Below, piece by piece: positions 8,843 through 18,110 of a stretch of DNA of 64,000 bases. Numbering within the stretch: the first letter of the stretch is position 1; each line of letters starts with the position of its first letter. The translations under genes were made by a program, and so were the position numbers. This DNA comes from Peristeroidobacter soli. Lineage in GTDB: Bacteria; Pseudomonadota; Gammaproteobacteria; Steroidobacterales; Steroidobacteraceae. The stretch is from NCBI RefSeq assembly GCF_004138485.1, contig NZ_RYEV01000003.1:620001-684000 (forward strand), given 5' to 3'. The notes under the pieces were generated by a model. That model had not been told where the DNA came from. It made no database searches and was given only the letters and a program-made list of their open reading frames with translations.

Positions 8843-9544
8843 ATGGCGCGCTCCCCTCTCGTTGATCGATTGCGCGCCTCCGCGCCTCAGATCAGCGTGG
8901 GGGTGCTCACCGCCGATTGGCTGACGCTGGGTTCGCAGCTGAAATATCTGGAATGCGCGGGCGTCGATCTGTTGCATTTCGACGTGATGGATGGCGTCTT
9001 CTGTCCTCAGTTGACCTTGGGTGCGCCGGTCGTCGCCGGCATCAAGACGAATCTGCTCAAGGACGTGCATCTGATGATCGAGGACCCGCTCAGCAAGCTG
9101 GATTCGTTCGTCGCCGCCGGCGCGGACATCGTCACTGTGCACGCGGAATCCACTCGTCACATCCATCGCGTGCTCCAGGCGCTGGGCAAGATGACCAATG
9201 CCAACGATCCAAATCGGGGCATCGTGCGGGGCATCGCTTTGAATCCCGGCACCCCGCTGGAAGTGCTCGAGCCGCTGGCGGGCGAATTCGAAATGGTGCT
9301 GGTGCTGGCGGTGAATCCCGGGTGGGGCGGGCAGAAGTTCATCGCATCGACCTGCGATCGCGTCAAACGGCTGCGGGAAAGTCTGGGCGATACGGCTTTG
9401 ATTTGTGTGGATGGCGGCGTGACTCGCGACAACATCGTAAATATTGCCCGCATGGGCGCGGACATCATCGTCACCGGCAGCGCGGTCTTCGACGGCAAAG
9501 CGCCGTTGGAAAATGCCAAGTACATGATGGGCGCGCTGCGATGA
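8843..9544 (+). CDS. Ribulose-phosphate 3-epimerase-like protein
   Basis: This 233-residue TIM barrel belongs to the Rpe/AlsE family, which epimerises ketopentose or ketohexose phosphates at C3. The metal and catalytic blocks are intact: LLHFDVMDGVF, KDVHLMIEDP, NPGWGGQKF and ICVDGGVTRDN. The N-terminal block reads ISVGVLTADW where Rpe usually has IAPSILSADF, and PQLT replaces PNIT, so it looks like a paralog rather than the housekeeping enzyme. It follows the LsrF-like gene by one base and overlaps the next ATG (ATGA). Confidence 0.85.
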   Translation: MARSPLVDRLRASAPQISVGVLTADWLTLGSQLKYLECAGVDLLHFDVMDGVFCPQLTLGAPVVAGIKTNLLKDVHLMIEDPLSKLDSFVAAGADIVTVHAESTRHIHRVLQALGKMTNANDPNRGIVRGIALNPGTPLEVLEPLAGEFEMVLVLAVNPGWGGQKFIASTCDRVKRLRESLGDTALICVDGGVTRDNIVNIARMGADIIVTGSAVFDGKAPLENAKYMMGALR

Positions 9545-11505
9545 AGAGTCTCTGGAACGAACCGGACGCGGCCCGCTTTCAAGGGCTGCTGGGCCAGCGC
9601 GTTTATACCTCGCGTCTGCTCGGTCGCGATCCGTCGCTGGTGCTCCACGGCGGTGGTAATACCTCGGTCAAACTGGTCGAGTCGAACGTCTTTGGCGAGT
9701 CGGAGGACGTGCTCTACGTCAAAGGTCGCGGCGCAGATCTTGCGACGATCGATGCCGCTGGATTCTCACCCTGCCGCCTGCGCCGGTTGCTACGGCTGGT
9801 GAGTCTCGGCGAGCTTTCCGACGAGCACATGGAGAGTGAGCTGAAGTTGTCACTGACTCGTGCCTCGGCACCGGCACCCTCAGTCGAAACCCTGTTACAC
9901 GCCCTGCTGCCTCAGAAGTTCGTCGATCACACGCACTCCGACGCGCTGATAGCTGTCATGAACTCGCGCAATGGCTTCGAGCGATTGCAGGAGATCTATG
10001 GCTCGCAGGTCGTGGTCATCCCCTATGCGATGCCGGGCTTCAAGCTGGTGCGTCTGTGTCGCGAGATTCTTTCCAAAGAAGCGACGCGCGACACCATCGG
10101 CGTTGTACTCATGCATCACGGGATCTTCACCTTCGGTGAAACCGCGAAACTGTCCTATGAGCGCATGATCGATCTGGTGTCGCAGGCGGAGCGCTATCTC
10201 GAGACCCACGATGCCGGTCGGGCCGAGTGGATTACTCGAACGCCGAAGCCTGTGTCGCGCGTGGAGATCGCTTCGCTGCGCCGGGAAGTCAGCTGCGCGG
10301 CCGGTACGCCCATGGTGATGACGGTTCGCACCGACTCGCAGGCCTTGGGCTTCGCCCAGCATCCCGATGTTGTCGAGTTGTCGCAACGAGGGGGCGTCAC
10401 GCCGGATCATGTGATTCGCACGAAGCGCGTGCCGATGATTGGTCGCGATGTCGCGGCCTACGCGGCTGCGTATCAAGAGTATGTGCGTGCTCACGTGGCT
10501 GGGCGCGCGCTTGCGGTGGTCGATCCGGCGCCGCGCGTGATTCTCGATCCCGATCTGGGCATGGCAGTGCTGGGGCGGAGCGCCGAGGATGCGAGCATTG
10601 CCGAAGACATCTATCGGCACACAATCGACATCATCATGAGCGCCGAAAAGCTGGGCGGCTGGAAGGCGCTGCCGGCTCGCGATTTTTTCGATGTCGAATT
10701 CTGGGATCTGGAGCGCACCAAGCTGGCCAAGCCGAATCCCGAGGCGACATTTCTAGGTGAAGTCGCGCTGGTCACCGGCGCGGCGTCGGGTATCGGCAAA
10801 GCTTGCGTCGATTCGTTGCTGGCGCGAGGCGCGGCCGTCGTTGCCCTGGATGTTTCGCCCGCGGTCAAACAGCTGTACGACCGCAAGAGCTTCCTGGGGA
10901 TCGAATGCGATCTCACCAGTGAGGAACAGATTGGCGCCGCGCTGGATCAGGCAGTGCGCGTGTTTGGTTCGGTCGACATGCTGGTGCTCAATGCCGGCAT
11001 CTTCCCCAAGAGCTCGCCGATCGCCGCGATGGCTACGGATGTCTGGCGCCGGACCATGAGTATTAATCTGGATGCGAACCTGGTCCTGATGCGGGAGTGT
11101 CATCCCCTGCTCAAGCTCGCGCCGCGCGGCGGCCGGGTGGTGATCGTCGGCTCCAAGAATGTCGCCGCCCCCGGCCCCGGCGCCGCTGCTTATTCGGCTT
11201 CGAAGTCAGCCATGCAGCAGTTGGCGAGAGTCGCGGCGCTGGAGTGGGGCAGTGATGGCATTCGCGTGAACTGTGTTCATCCGAACGCGGTGTTTGATAC
11301 GGCGATCTGGACGCCGGAAGTGCTCGCGGCTCGCGCAGCGTCCTATAAGTTGAGTGTTCAGGAATATAAAACCAACAATATCCTCAAGGTCGAGGTGACG
11401 AGTAAGGACGTAGCAGAGCTGGCCGCCGAGCTGTGCGGACCCCGGTTCTCCAGAACCACGGGCGCGCAGATTCCGGTGGACGGTGGTAACGAGCGCGTCA
11501 TCTGA
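9541..11505 (+). CDS. Bifunctional class II (adducin-type) aldolase / short-chain dehydrogenase
   Basis: This 654-residue fusion is of the RhaD/RhaE-like type. The N-terminal aldolase domain (about 1-390) has LHGGGNTSVK, the zinc ligands HTH (H130, H132) and HHG (192-194). The C-terminal SDR domain has the NAD-binding VTGAASGIG (411-419), NAG, and the YSASK active site (Y551, K555). In rhamnose-type pathways such proteins oxidise a polyol phosphate or aldehyde and cleave a phosphoketose. The gene starts at an ATG overlapping the epimerase stop. The exact substrate is not readable. It supplies both a redox and a C-C cleavage step to the operon. Confidence 0.87.
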   Translation: MKSLWNEPDAARFQGLLGQRVYTSRLLGRDPSLVLHGGGNTSVKLVESNVFGESEDVLYVKGRGADLATIDAAGFSPCRLRRLLRLVSLGELSDEHMESELKLSLTRASAPAPSVETLLHALLPQKFVDHTHSDALIAVMNSRNGFERLQEIYGSQVVVIPYAMPGFKLVRLCREILSKEATRDTIGVVLMHHGIFTFGETAKLSYERMIDLVSQAERYLETHDAGRAEWITRTPKPVSRVEIASLRREVSCAAGTPMVMTVRTDSQALGFAQHPDVVELSQRGGVTPDHVIRTKRVPMIGRDVAAYAAAYQEYVRAHVAGRALAVVDPAPRVILDPDLGMAVLGRSAEDASIAEDIYRHTIDIIMSAEKLGGWKALPARDFFDVEFWDLERTKLAKPNPEATFLGEVALVTGAASGIGKACVDSLLARGAAVVALDVSPAVKQLYDRKSFLGIECDLTSEEQIGAALDQAVRVFGSVDMLVLNAGIFPKSSPIAAMATDVWRRTMSINLDANLVLMRECHPLLKLAPRGGRVVIVGSKNVAAPGPGAAAYSASKSAMQQLARVAALEWGSDGIRVNCVHPNAVFDTAIWTPEVLAARAASYKLSVQEYKTNNILKVEVTSKDVAELAAELCGPRFSRTTGAQIPVDGGNERVI

Positions 11506-11541
11506 CGACGAAGCGCCGGCCGGTGAGGCCGAGGGGGAATG

Positions 11542-12213
11542 ATGAAACGGTCCGAGATCAACGCGCTCATCGAGGGCGCGATTACGCTGTTGCACGAACA
11601 TCAGATTCGCCTGCCGCCGTTCGCCTACTGGAGCCCGGCCGATTGGGCCGCCAAGGGCGAGGAGTGCGATGAGATCCGCCAGTGCAAACTCGGCTGGGAT
11701 ATCACCGATTTCGGCTCGGGGGATTTCGACAAGGTCGGCCTGGTCGTTTTCACCGTGCGCAACGGCCATCATCGGCGCGTGCCTTATAACAAGAAGCCGT
11801 ATGCCGAAAAGCTGCTGGTGATTCGCGAGAATCAGCACACGCCGATGCACCATCACGTTCTCAAGTCCGAGGACATCATCTGCAAGTCGGGCGGCAATCT
11901 GCTGATCCGTCTGTTCAATCGCGGCCCGGACGGCAAGCTGGCGGACTCGGATGTCGAGGTGTCCCTGGATGGCGTGCGGCACCGGGTCAAGGCCGGCCAC
12001 ACCTTCCGCTTGAAGCCGGGCGACTCCATTACCTTGACGCCGTATCTGTATCACGAATTCTGGGCCGAAGAAGGCACCGGTACGTCCATTGTCGGCGAGG
12101 TGTCGTCGGTCAATGATGACGATATGGACAATGCCTTCTACGCCAAGATCGGGCGCTTTCCACAGATCGAAGAAGACGTGCCGGTGACGCACAAGCTGTG
12201 CACTGAGTACTAG
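11542..12213 (+). CDS. D-lyxose ketol-isomerase-like cupin
   Basis: This 223-residue cupin-fold protein resembles D-lyxose/D-mannose isomerases, which interconvert an aldose and its 2-ketose using a divalent metal. The likely ligands are H103, H105 and E110 (in HTPMHHHVLKSED) and H171 (YHEFWAEE), at the positions I recall for the E. coli enzyme of this family. The N-terminal MKRSEINALI helix is also typical. Two ATGs stand in tandem (11539 and 11542). The second has better spacing from the GAGGGGG Shine-Dalgarno. In this operon it would convert the imported sugar to a ketose for the PfkB kinase. Confidence 0.82.
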   Translation: MKRSEINALIEGAITLLHEHQIRLPPFAYWSPADWAAKGEECDEIRQCKLGWDITDFGSGDFDKVGLVVFTVRNGHHRRVPYNKKPYAEKLLVIRENQHTPMHHHVLKSEDIICKSGGNLLIRLFNRGPDGKLADSDVEVSLDGVRHRVKAGHTFRLKPGDSITLTPYLYHEFWAEEGTGTSIVGEVSSVNDDDMDNAFYAKIGRFPQIEEDVPVTHKLCTEY

Positions 12214-12243
12214 GGTTCACAGGCCCTCACGTTCGAGGTCCCC

Positions 12244-13422
12244 ATGACCTTCGAAGCCACCGTCAAGATTCAGGGGCAGGAGTCTTTCCTGCTGGGCACG
12301 CGGCACGTCGAGCTGGCGTTGACGCGGACCGGCGGCATGCTGGGGCCGGTGATTTTCTTTCCCAGGGAAGATGAGCCCATCCGGCCCTACGCCGTCGCGC
12401 CCTGGGCGGAAGAAACATTGCCGGACGATGTTCCTCCCATGCTGCGCGCCCTGCGCGGCGACTGGTTCTGTTCGGCTTTCGGTGAAAATGGCGAGCCGTA
12501 TCGAGGTCGGCGTCTGCCGCCGCATGGGGAGACGGCGAATCTCGAGTGGCGTGAGATCCGGAACGGCGAGACGAGCGAGGGTTGCTGGCTGCGTCTCGGT
12601 GTCGACATGCCTCTGCAAGGGGGCACGTGCCACGCGACGACCGCGCTGCTCGCCAATCAATCCATCATCTATCAACGCCACGATCTTGCGGGGTTGAGCG
12701 GGCCGATCAATCCCGGGCATCACGCGACATTGGCGTTTCCAACGACCAAGGGCGGCGCGCGGCTGTCGTTCAGTTCACTGGTCCACGCTCGAACGTACGT
12801 CGAACCGACGGCTCGGCCGGAAGATCGCGGCTACTCGTGGCTGAAGACCGACGCTGAGATTGCCGATCTGCACGCGGCGCCATGCATCGATGGGTCGAGC
12901 ACCGACCTGTGCCGATATCCCGCGCGGCGTGGCTTCGAAGACCTCGCCATTCTATGTGCCGATCCGACTCAGGAATTCGCGTGGTCGGCCGTGACCTTCC
13001 CCGAGCAGCGCTATGTCTGGTTCGCGATGCGCGATCCGAAGCAGCTGGCGTCGACGTTGCTGTGGTTCTCCAATGGCGGGCGGCATTTTCCGCCTTGGAA
13101 CGGCCGGCACGTCAACGTCATGGGGATCGAAGACATCACGGCGTACTTTCACGCCGGTCTCGCGGCTTCCGCGCGAGAGAATCCGTTGAGCGCGCGAGGC
13201 ATACCGACGTGCCTGCGGCCGGACGCACAGGGCCGGCTGTCGATCTTCTATCTCCAGGGCGTCGCGCGCATCCCGGCGGATTTCGATTGCGTCGCCGATA
13301 TCGAGGGTCACTGGAGAGATAACAGTATCGTGCTACGCGCGGAATCGGGGGCGGCGGTGGCGGTTCAATGCCATCTCGACTTTCTGCGCACGGGAACGTT
13401 ACCGGGGCTGGAAATACAATGA
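12244..13422 (+). CDS. Uncharacterised protein, possibly galactose-mutarotase-like
   Basis: I do not recognise this 392-residue protein with certainty. It has no signal peptide or membrane segment, is rich in short beta-type stretches, Gly, Pro and aromatics, and has a distinctive block SNGGRHFPPWNGRHVNVMGI (about residues 279-298) followed by ED. Such an arrangement recalls sugar-binding beta-sandwich proteins of the aldose-epimerase superfamily, and an epimerase or hydrolase-like role on the sugar would fit. It lies between the isomerase gene and the sugar porter, and its stop overlaps the porter ATG (ATGA), so it belongs to the operon. Confidence 0.6.
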   Translation: MTFEATVKIQGQESFLLGTRHVELALTRTGGMLGPVIFFPREDEPIRPYAVAPWAEETLPDDVPPMLRALRGDWFCSAFGENGEPYRGRRLPPHGETANLEWREIRNGETSEGCWLRLGVDMPLQGGTCHATTALLANQSIIYQRHDLAGLSGPINPGHHATLAFPTTKGGARLSFSSLVHARTYVEPTARPEDRGYSWLKTDAEIADLHAAPCIDGSSTDLCRYPARRGFEDLAILCADPTQEFAWSAVTFPEQRYVWFAMRDPKQLASTLLWFSNGGRHFPPWNGRHVNVMGIEDITAYFHAGLAASARENPLSARGIPTCLRPDAQGRLSIFYLQGVARIPADFDCVADIEGHWRDNSIVLRAESGAAVAVQCHLDFLRTGTLPGLEIQ

Positions 13423-14798
13423 CACATACGCTCAACGGCACTTTGGTCCGGACCGTCTTCGTGGCCGCCCTCGGCGGCTCCTTGCTCGGTTTCGATACGG
13501 CCGTCATCGCCGGATCGACGCACGGACTGACTCAGATGTTCAATCTGTCACCGAGCGAGCTCGGTTTCACTGTATCCGCGGCGCTCTGGGGCACGGTGCT
13601 CGGTGCGATGGCGGCGGGCTCGATGGGGCGGGTGCTCGGTGGTCGCACGAGTCTGTTGATTCTCGCGTCCTGTTATCTCATTTCCGCACTGGGCTGCGCC
13701 TTCTCGTCGTCCTGGACATGGCTGCTGATCTTCCGTTTCGTCGGCGGCCTCGGCATGGGCGGATCGTCCGTGATCGCGCCGGTGTACATCGCCGAGATCG
13801 CGCCGGCCGCGTGGCGAGGGCGACTGGTCGGTGCGTTTCAGATCAATATCATCGGCGGCATTCTGCTGGCGTACCTGTCCAACTATGTGATCGGGATGTT
13901 TGCATTGGGCGAGCTGGTCGAGTGGCGCTGGCAGTTGGGAATCGCGGCGGCGCCGGCGGCGTTGTTTCTGGTGATGCTGGTCGGCATTCCGCAGAGCCCG
14001 CGCTGGCTGGTCGCGCAAGCTCGCCTGGAGGAGGCGGAGCAGGTGCTTCGCAAGCTGGGCTCCGAGAAGCCACTCGGCGAGCTGGCCAGTATTCGCGCGT
14101 CACTCGAAGGGGATGCCGGGCCGAGTTCCGATCGACTGTTTCAATGGCGCTATCGTCGCCCCATCCTGCTGGCGCTGGTGCTGGCGATGTTCAATCAGCT
14201 GATCGGCATCAACGCCGTGCTCTATTACTTGAACGACATCTTTGCGATGGCGGGCTTCGATCGCACCTCACAGAACGCGCAGGCGGTTGCGGTCGGCGCG
14301 ACCATGCTGATCTCCACCCTGATCGCGCTCAGCCTCATCGATAAGTTCGGCCGGCGTACGCTGTTGCTGGTTGGCTCCGTGGGCCTGGCCATTTGTCTGG
14401 CCGCGATCGCGACGATCTTCCACATCCAGCAGTATCAAAGCACGTTGCTGATGTTCCTGGTCGGCTACGTCGCGTTCTTCTCGTTCTCGCAGGGTGCGGT
14501 GATCTGGGTGTACTTGAGCGAGATCTTTCCCGATCGGGTGCGCGCTCAGGGCCAGAGTCTGGGCAGCTCGACCCACTGGGTGATGAACGCCATCGTGTCC
14601 GCGGCTTTCCCGGTGATCGCCACTCAGTCGCAGTCGGGTCCGTTCTTCATGTTCCTGGTCATGGTGATTCTGCAGTTCCTGGTGGTGCTGATGTTCTTTC
14701 CCGAGACCAGCGGCGTCAGGCTCGAGGACATTCAGCGGCGACTGGGTACCACCGAGGGCTCGGACACCCCCGTCGTAGTGGCGCGCGAAGCTCAATAG
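13419..14798 (+). CDS. Sugar:H+ symporter, MFS sugar porter family
   Basis: This 459-residue integral membrane protein with about twelve hydrophobic helices should import the substrate of the operon. Sugar-porter signatures are GGSLLGFDTAVIAG in helix 1, the GRRTLLLVG loop, FNQLIGINAVLYYLND in helix 7, WVYLSEIFPDRVRAQG, and PETSGVRLEDIQ at the C terminus, equivalent to PETKG. The ATG at 13419 overlaps the previous stop. A longer frame upstream would lie inside the preceding gene. It ends the operon, and a GC hairpin follows at 14815. The specificity is unknown. It differs from the xylose-locus porter at 22728. Confidence 0.9.
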   Translation: MTHTLNGTLVRTVFVAALGGSLLGFDTAVIAGSTHGLTQMFNLSPSELGFTVSAALWGTVLGAMAAGSMGRVLGGRTSLLILASCYLISALGCAFSSSWTWLLIFRFVGGLGMGGSSVIAPVYIAEIAPAAWRGRLVGAFQINIIGGILLAYLSNYVIGMFALGELVEWRWQLGIAAAPAALFLVMLVGIPQSPRWLVAQARLEEAEQVLRKLGSEKPLGELASIRASLEGDAGPSSDRLFQWRYRRPILLALVLAMFNQLIGINAVLYYLNDIFAMAGFDRTSQNAQAVAVGATMLISTLIALSLIDKFGRRTLLLVGSVGLAICLAAIATIFHIQQYQSTLLMFLVGYVAFFSFSQGAVIWVYLSEIFPDRVRAQGQSLGSSTHWVMNAIVSAAFPVIATQSQSGPFFMFLVMVILQFLVVLMFFPETSGVRLEDIQRRLGTTEGSDTPVVVAREAQ

Positions 14799-14814
14799 CG
14801 CCAGCGGATTAAAT

Positions 14815-14842
14815 GTGACTGGGGCGAACCTGCCCCGGTCAC
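14815..14842 (+). terminator. Hairpin after sugar operon
   Basis: An 11-bp stem with one G-T wobble (arms 14815-14825 and 14832-14842, core GGGGC/GCCCC, 6-base loop) sits 16 bp after the porter stop. It lacks a T-run, so it could be a weak terminator or mRNA-stabilising element. It also covers the GTG at 14815, which argues that the next gene starts at a later ATG. Confidence 0.4.
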
Positions 14843-14850
14843 GGGCTGAT

Positions 14851-16260
14851 ATGCTGCGCCGTCCAGCGATCCCGGCAGCACGCATGTTCCCTGACTCCGA
14901 ATCTCCGCCGACCGAAGCCGCGCCCCGGGTAATAGCAACGCCGCGGCCCTCGCAACTCCGCGCATCGTTACATTTGCTTACATTCCGATCGATCGACAGC
15001 GCGGTTCTCACCGGCAGCGCTTCTTCGATCGCCGTGCCGACGCTGCTGGCGCTGGCGTTGTGGGTCGGGCTCGGCTGGTTCAATGCCCTGCCGGAGGCGC
15101 AGTTCTTTCCCTACGCCTTGCCATACGTTACTTGGTATGTGCTCGCGGCGTTGCTGGCCGCGGTGGCGTTGAAGCTCATCTCGCGTCCGGTCATTTCCTT
15201 TGCGCAAGCGTGCTCGTTGGTGGCGTTGCTCGCGCCGGTGCTGGTGGTCGCGCAATTCGTTATCGACCGCTGGGTGCCGGCACGCTGGACCGACGCGGCG
15301 TTGGGAGCAGTCGCGCTCTATGCGGCCATCTACTGTCTCAGAGGATTGCGTTCCATCACGGGCAGCCTGCACCTCATCGGGACAGCCGGAGGTATCGCGG
15401 TCGCCGTGCTGGCCGTGTGGCTGGGCAATGTTTTGTATGTCGACCCGACGTTATGGAGTTCGGGCGAAGATGTTGAAGAGGAGCCCGCGAGCGACTGGAA
15501 CGCCGACGAGCCGGTTCTCTTCGAGCAAGCCGCGCGCATCGACGAGTCGGTGGCTCAACTGGTGCGGCCGGCGGGCGAGGCGCCAGTCGGGTTCTTCGTC
15601 GGCTTTGCGGGGTTTGGCGATCAGAAGGTTTTCGCCGAGGAAATCAAATTCGCCGCCGATCGATTCGCGGAACGCTATCACACGGGCCAGCGCACGTTGC
15701 TGCTCATCAACGATCGCCGCTCGTTGGACGAGCAGCCGCTCGCGAGCGCCACGGCACTGAGCTACGCGCTGAAAGGTGTGGCATCCAGGATGGAACTGGA
15801 TCGCGACATCCTGTTCCTCGCGCTGTCCTCACATGGATCGGATGAGCCGCTGCTGTCAGTGACCAACGGTTCGCTGCCGTTGCGGCAGCTGTCCGGAGAG
15901 CTGCTGGCCGAAGCCTTGCGAGACTCCGGCATCAAATGGAAAGTGATCGTGATCTCGGCGTGTCACGCCGGAGCATTCATCGAGCCGCTCAAGGATGAGC
16001 ATACGATCCTGCTCACCGCGGCCGCCGCCGACAGATCTTCTTTTGGCTGCGCGGACGATCGCGATCTCACCTATTTCGGGGAGGCGTTCTATCGGGAGGC
16101 CTTGCCGGGTGCGAGCTCATTGCGCGATGCCTTCGACAAGACCAAGACATTGATCGCGGAACGGGAAAAAGAGGAAGGAGTCGAGGCGTCCCTGCCTCAG
16201 GCTTACTTCGGCGAGCAGATGCTGAAGCAGCTGGCCGTGATGACTGAAGAAGGCACCTGA
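14851..16260 (+). CDS. Membrane-anchored C13 family (legumain/caspase-fold) peptidase
   Basis: About 470 residues. The N-terminal half has about five hydrophobic segments (for example LLALALWVGLGWF and GIAVAVLAVWLGNVLYV). The C-terminal half is a C13-type cysteine protease domain with catalytic H328 in LSSHGSDEP and C371 in VISACHAGAF. In family C13 these cleave after Asn/Asp, but bacterial substrates are poorly known. I prefer ATG 14851 (or 14884) over the GTG at 14815 because the latter is inside a stable hairpin. The gene is convergent with the phosphatase at 16261 with no gap. No partner gene reveals its target. Confidence 0.82.
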   Translation: MLRRPAIPAARMFPDSESPPTEAAPRVIATPRPSQLRASLHLLTFRSIDSAVLTGSASSIAVPTLLALALWVGLGWFNALPEAQFFPYALPYVTWYVLAALLAAVALKLISRPVISFAQACSLVALLAPVLVVAQFVIDRWVPARWTDAALGAVALYAAIYCLRGLRSITGSLHLIGTAGGIAVAVLAVWLGNVLYVDPTLWSSGEDVEEEPASDWNADEPVLFEQAARIDESVAQLVRPAGEAPVGFFVGFAGFGDQKVFAEEIKFAADRFAERYHTGQRTLLLINDRRSLDEQPLASATALSYALKGVASRMELDRDILFLALSSHGSDEPLLSVTNGSLPLRQLSGELLAEALRDSGIKWKVIVISACHAGAFIEPLKDEHTILLTAAAADRSSFGCADDRDLTYFGEAFYREALPGASSLRDAFDKTKTLIAEREKEEGVEASLPQAYFGEQMLKQLAVMTEEGT

Positions 16261-17919
16261 TCAGGGCAGCACGATCGGCAGTGCGCGCCCGTCGAATTCC
16301 CCCGCGGGAACCTCGAGCCCGATGATCTTCGCCAGCGTCGGCGCGAGATCCACCGTTTCCACGGCGACGGGCTGCTCGAAACCAGCGACGCCTTTCCACC
16401 AGAACACGAGCGGCACGCGCCGGTCGTAGCCCCATGCCGAACCGTGCGAGGCGGTGTAGTCGCTGTCCACATTCCTGGGCGCCTGATACAGCGAGATGTA
16501 AGGCTTGAGCAGCACGATCAGATCGCCCGAGCGCTGTGCATTGAAGCTGGCCTTGGCGCGCTGGAGCAGCGTCCACTCGTCGACCGGCCCGGACGGCTGC
16601 TCGGCTTCGATGAGGTCGTGCTTGGTGAATACCGCCGCCACTTGCGGATGATTCCGATAGTACAGATAGGCGGCACGCAGCACGCCTTCGCGGCGGTCCG
16701 CCGGAATGGCGGCATTCAAGTAAACATCGTTACCGAATTCCCTGGCGCCGAGCACGATGGGTTTCGGCAGGCCCGGCTGATCCTTTTCCAGCGCCGCGGC
16801 GACGTTGACGGGCAGCAGGCTCGATTCGAGGCGCGCCGCCTCGGTGACGCCGCGCTGTTTGTTTCTTTCAGTGGTATCGATGCCGCCGTGATCGGCGGTC
16901 ATCGCTACGACGTACGGAATGCCGGTCTTATCCAAGCCGTCCAGCAGCCGCCCGAGCGATTGGTCGAGGGCCAGTTGCTGAGTGCACATCTCCGCACCTT
17001 CGGTGCCGTAGTAATGGCCCGCGTAATCGGTGCCGGAAAAACTCACGGCGAGCAGATCGGTGGAGTTCTTGCCCAGATTGAAACTCTTCACCGCGGCCAG
17101 CGCGGCGTCGACGGTGAACGAGTCCAGCGCCGGCGTCGCGCGCCACCGTTTGGAGTTGGCGGGAAGGTTCTGCAGCGTGCCGATAGAGATGGCGTCGGTG
17201 ACTTTGACCGGGCGCGATCGGGAGGCGCAGGCAGCTGGCAGCTTGGTCACGGTGGGCTGGCCGTAAGACTTGCGCACGTTCGCATTGACCTTATCGGCGA
17301 TCTCCTTCGGGATGTTCGATTCCTTGCCGACGTAGGTCGTGAAGCCCGCTGGCGTCCACCACAATGCGAGATCCGCGTTGTGACCGCCGAGCATCACCGC
17401 CGAGCGATCCTTGCCGGCAACAGTGACGACCTTGGTGGCCGGATCGCGTGCTTTCATGCGATCACCCAGCGTTGGCACGAGCAATGGGTCGGCAGAAATG
17501 ACCTTCTCGTCCGCTGAGCTGCCGGCCGGGCCCGGTTTCTCCACGCAGTAGAGCGTGAATGTTTCCTTGCCTCGCTCCGTGCGCGGCAGCGTCGGGTCCT
17601 GCCAATCGTTCGCGATGATGCCGGTTCGGGCCGGGCGCGCGCCGGTCAGGATGGTGGAGTGACCGGGACAGGTTTCAGTCGACGCGTGGCTCTGGTGTCC
17701 GCGCGGAAACACGACGCCGCTAGCGAGTCGCTTCAAGCCGCCTTGATACAAGGGCCGGTATTCGGTGAACACGTCCGAGGAGAGCTGGTCGACCGCGATG
17801 GTCACGACCAGCTTGGGATGCGGCGCTTCGGCTGCATGCAACGGTCCAGCTGCGAGCGAGCCGACGAACAGGCAGGCGGACAGGCAACGCACGATTGCCG
17901 GGCGAGACAATGAACTCAT
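16261..17919 (-). CDS. Secreted PafA-type alkaline phosphatase
   Basis: This 552-residue protein has a Sec signal peptide (cleavage after about residue 29, ...GPLHAAEA) and the type I phosphodiesterase/nucleotide pyrophosphatase-alkaline phosphatase fold. Metal and nucleophile regions are visible: VVTIAVDQLSSD (first metal Asp), TETCPGHSTILTG (nucleophile Thr), SFSGTDYAGHYYG and AMTADHGG. Such periplasmic enzymes hydrolyse phosphomonoesters or diesters to supply phosphate. It stands alone, convergent with the peptidase gene, and has its own upstream region of 191 bp shared with the end of the xylose operon. I saw no clear Pho box. Confidence 0.85.
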   Translation of the reverse strand: MSSLSRPAIVRCLSACLFVGSLAAGPLHAAEAPHPKLVVTIAVDQLSSDVFTEYRPLYQGGLKRLASGVVFPRGHQSHASTETCPGHSTILTGARPARTGIIANDWQDPTLPRTERGKETFTLYCVEKPGPAGSSADEKVISADPLLVPTLGDRMKARDPATKVVTVAGKDRSAVMLGGHNADLALWWTPAGFTTYVGKESNIPKEIADKVNANVRKSYGQPTVTKLPAACASRSRPVKVTDAISIGTLQNLPANSKRWRATPALDSFTVDAALAAVKSFNLGKNSTDLLAVSFSGTDYAGHYYGTEGAEMCTQQLALDQSLGRLLDGLDKTGIPYVVAMTADHGGIDTTERNKQRGVTEAARLESSLLPVNVAAALEKDQPGLPKPIVLGAREFGNDVYLNAAIPADRREGVLRAAYLYYRNHPQVAAVFTKHDLIEAEQPSGPVDEWTLLQRAKASFNAQRSGDLIVLLKPYISLYQAPRNVDSDYTASHGSAWGYDRRVPLVFWWKGVAGFEQPVAVETVDLAPTLAKIIGLEVPAGEFDGRALPIVLP

Positions 17920-18110
17920 GGGGGCAGCGGCCTCTTGGCGGGTTCTTGACAGCCAGGACCGGATTCCAGCGGCCGGTCAGCCCAGGTAGTTTACGGCGGC
18001 CGGCGAGTCACGTCAGGTTAAGCCTCCGACATGAACGAGCGCAGCGAGCTGGCGCCCGCCTCCAGCTCATGACTCTGATCCGTGTTGTGTCGCCAGTGTT
18101 ACAGAGGCGA

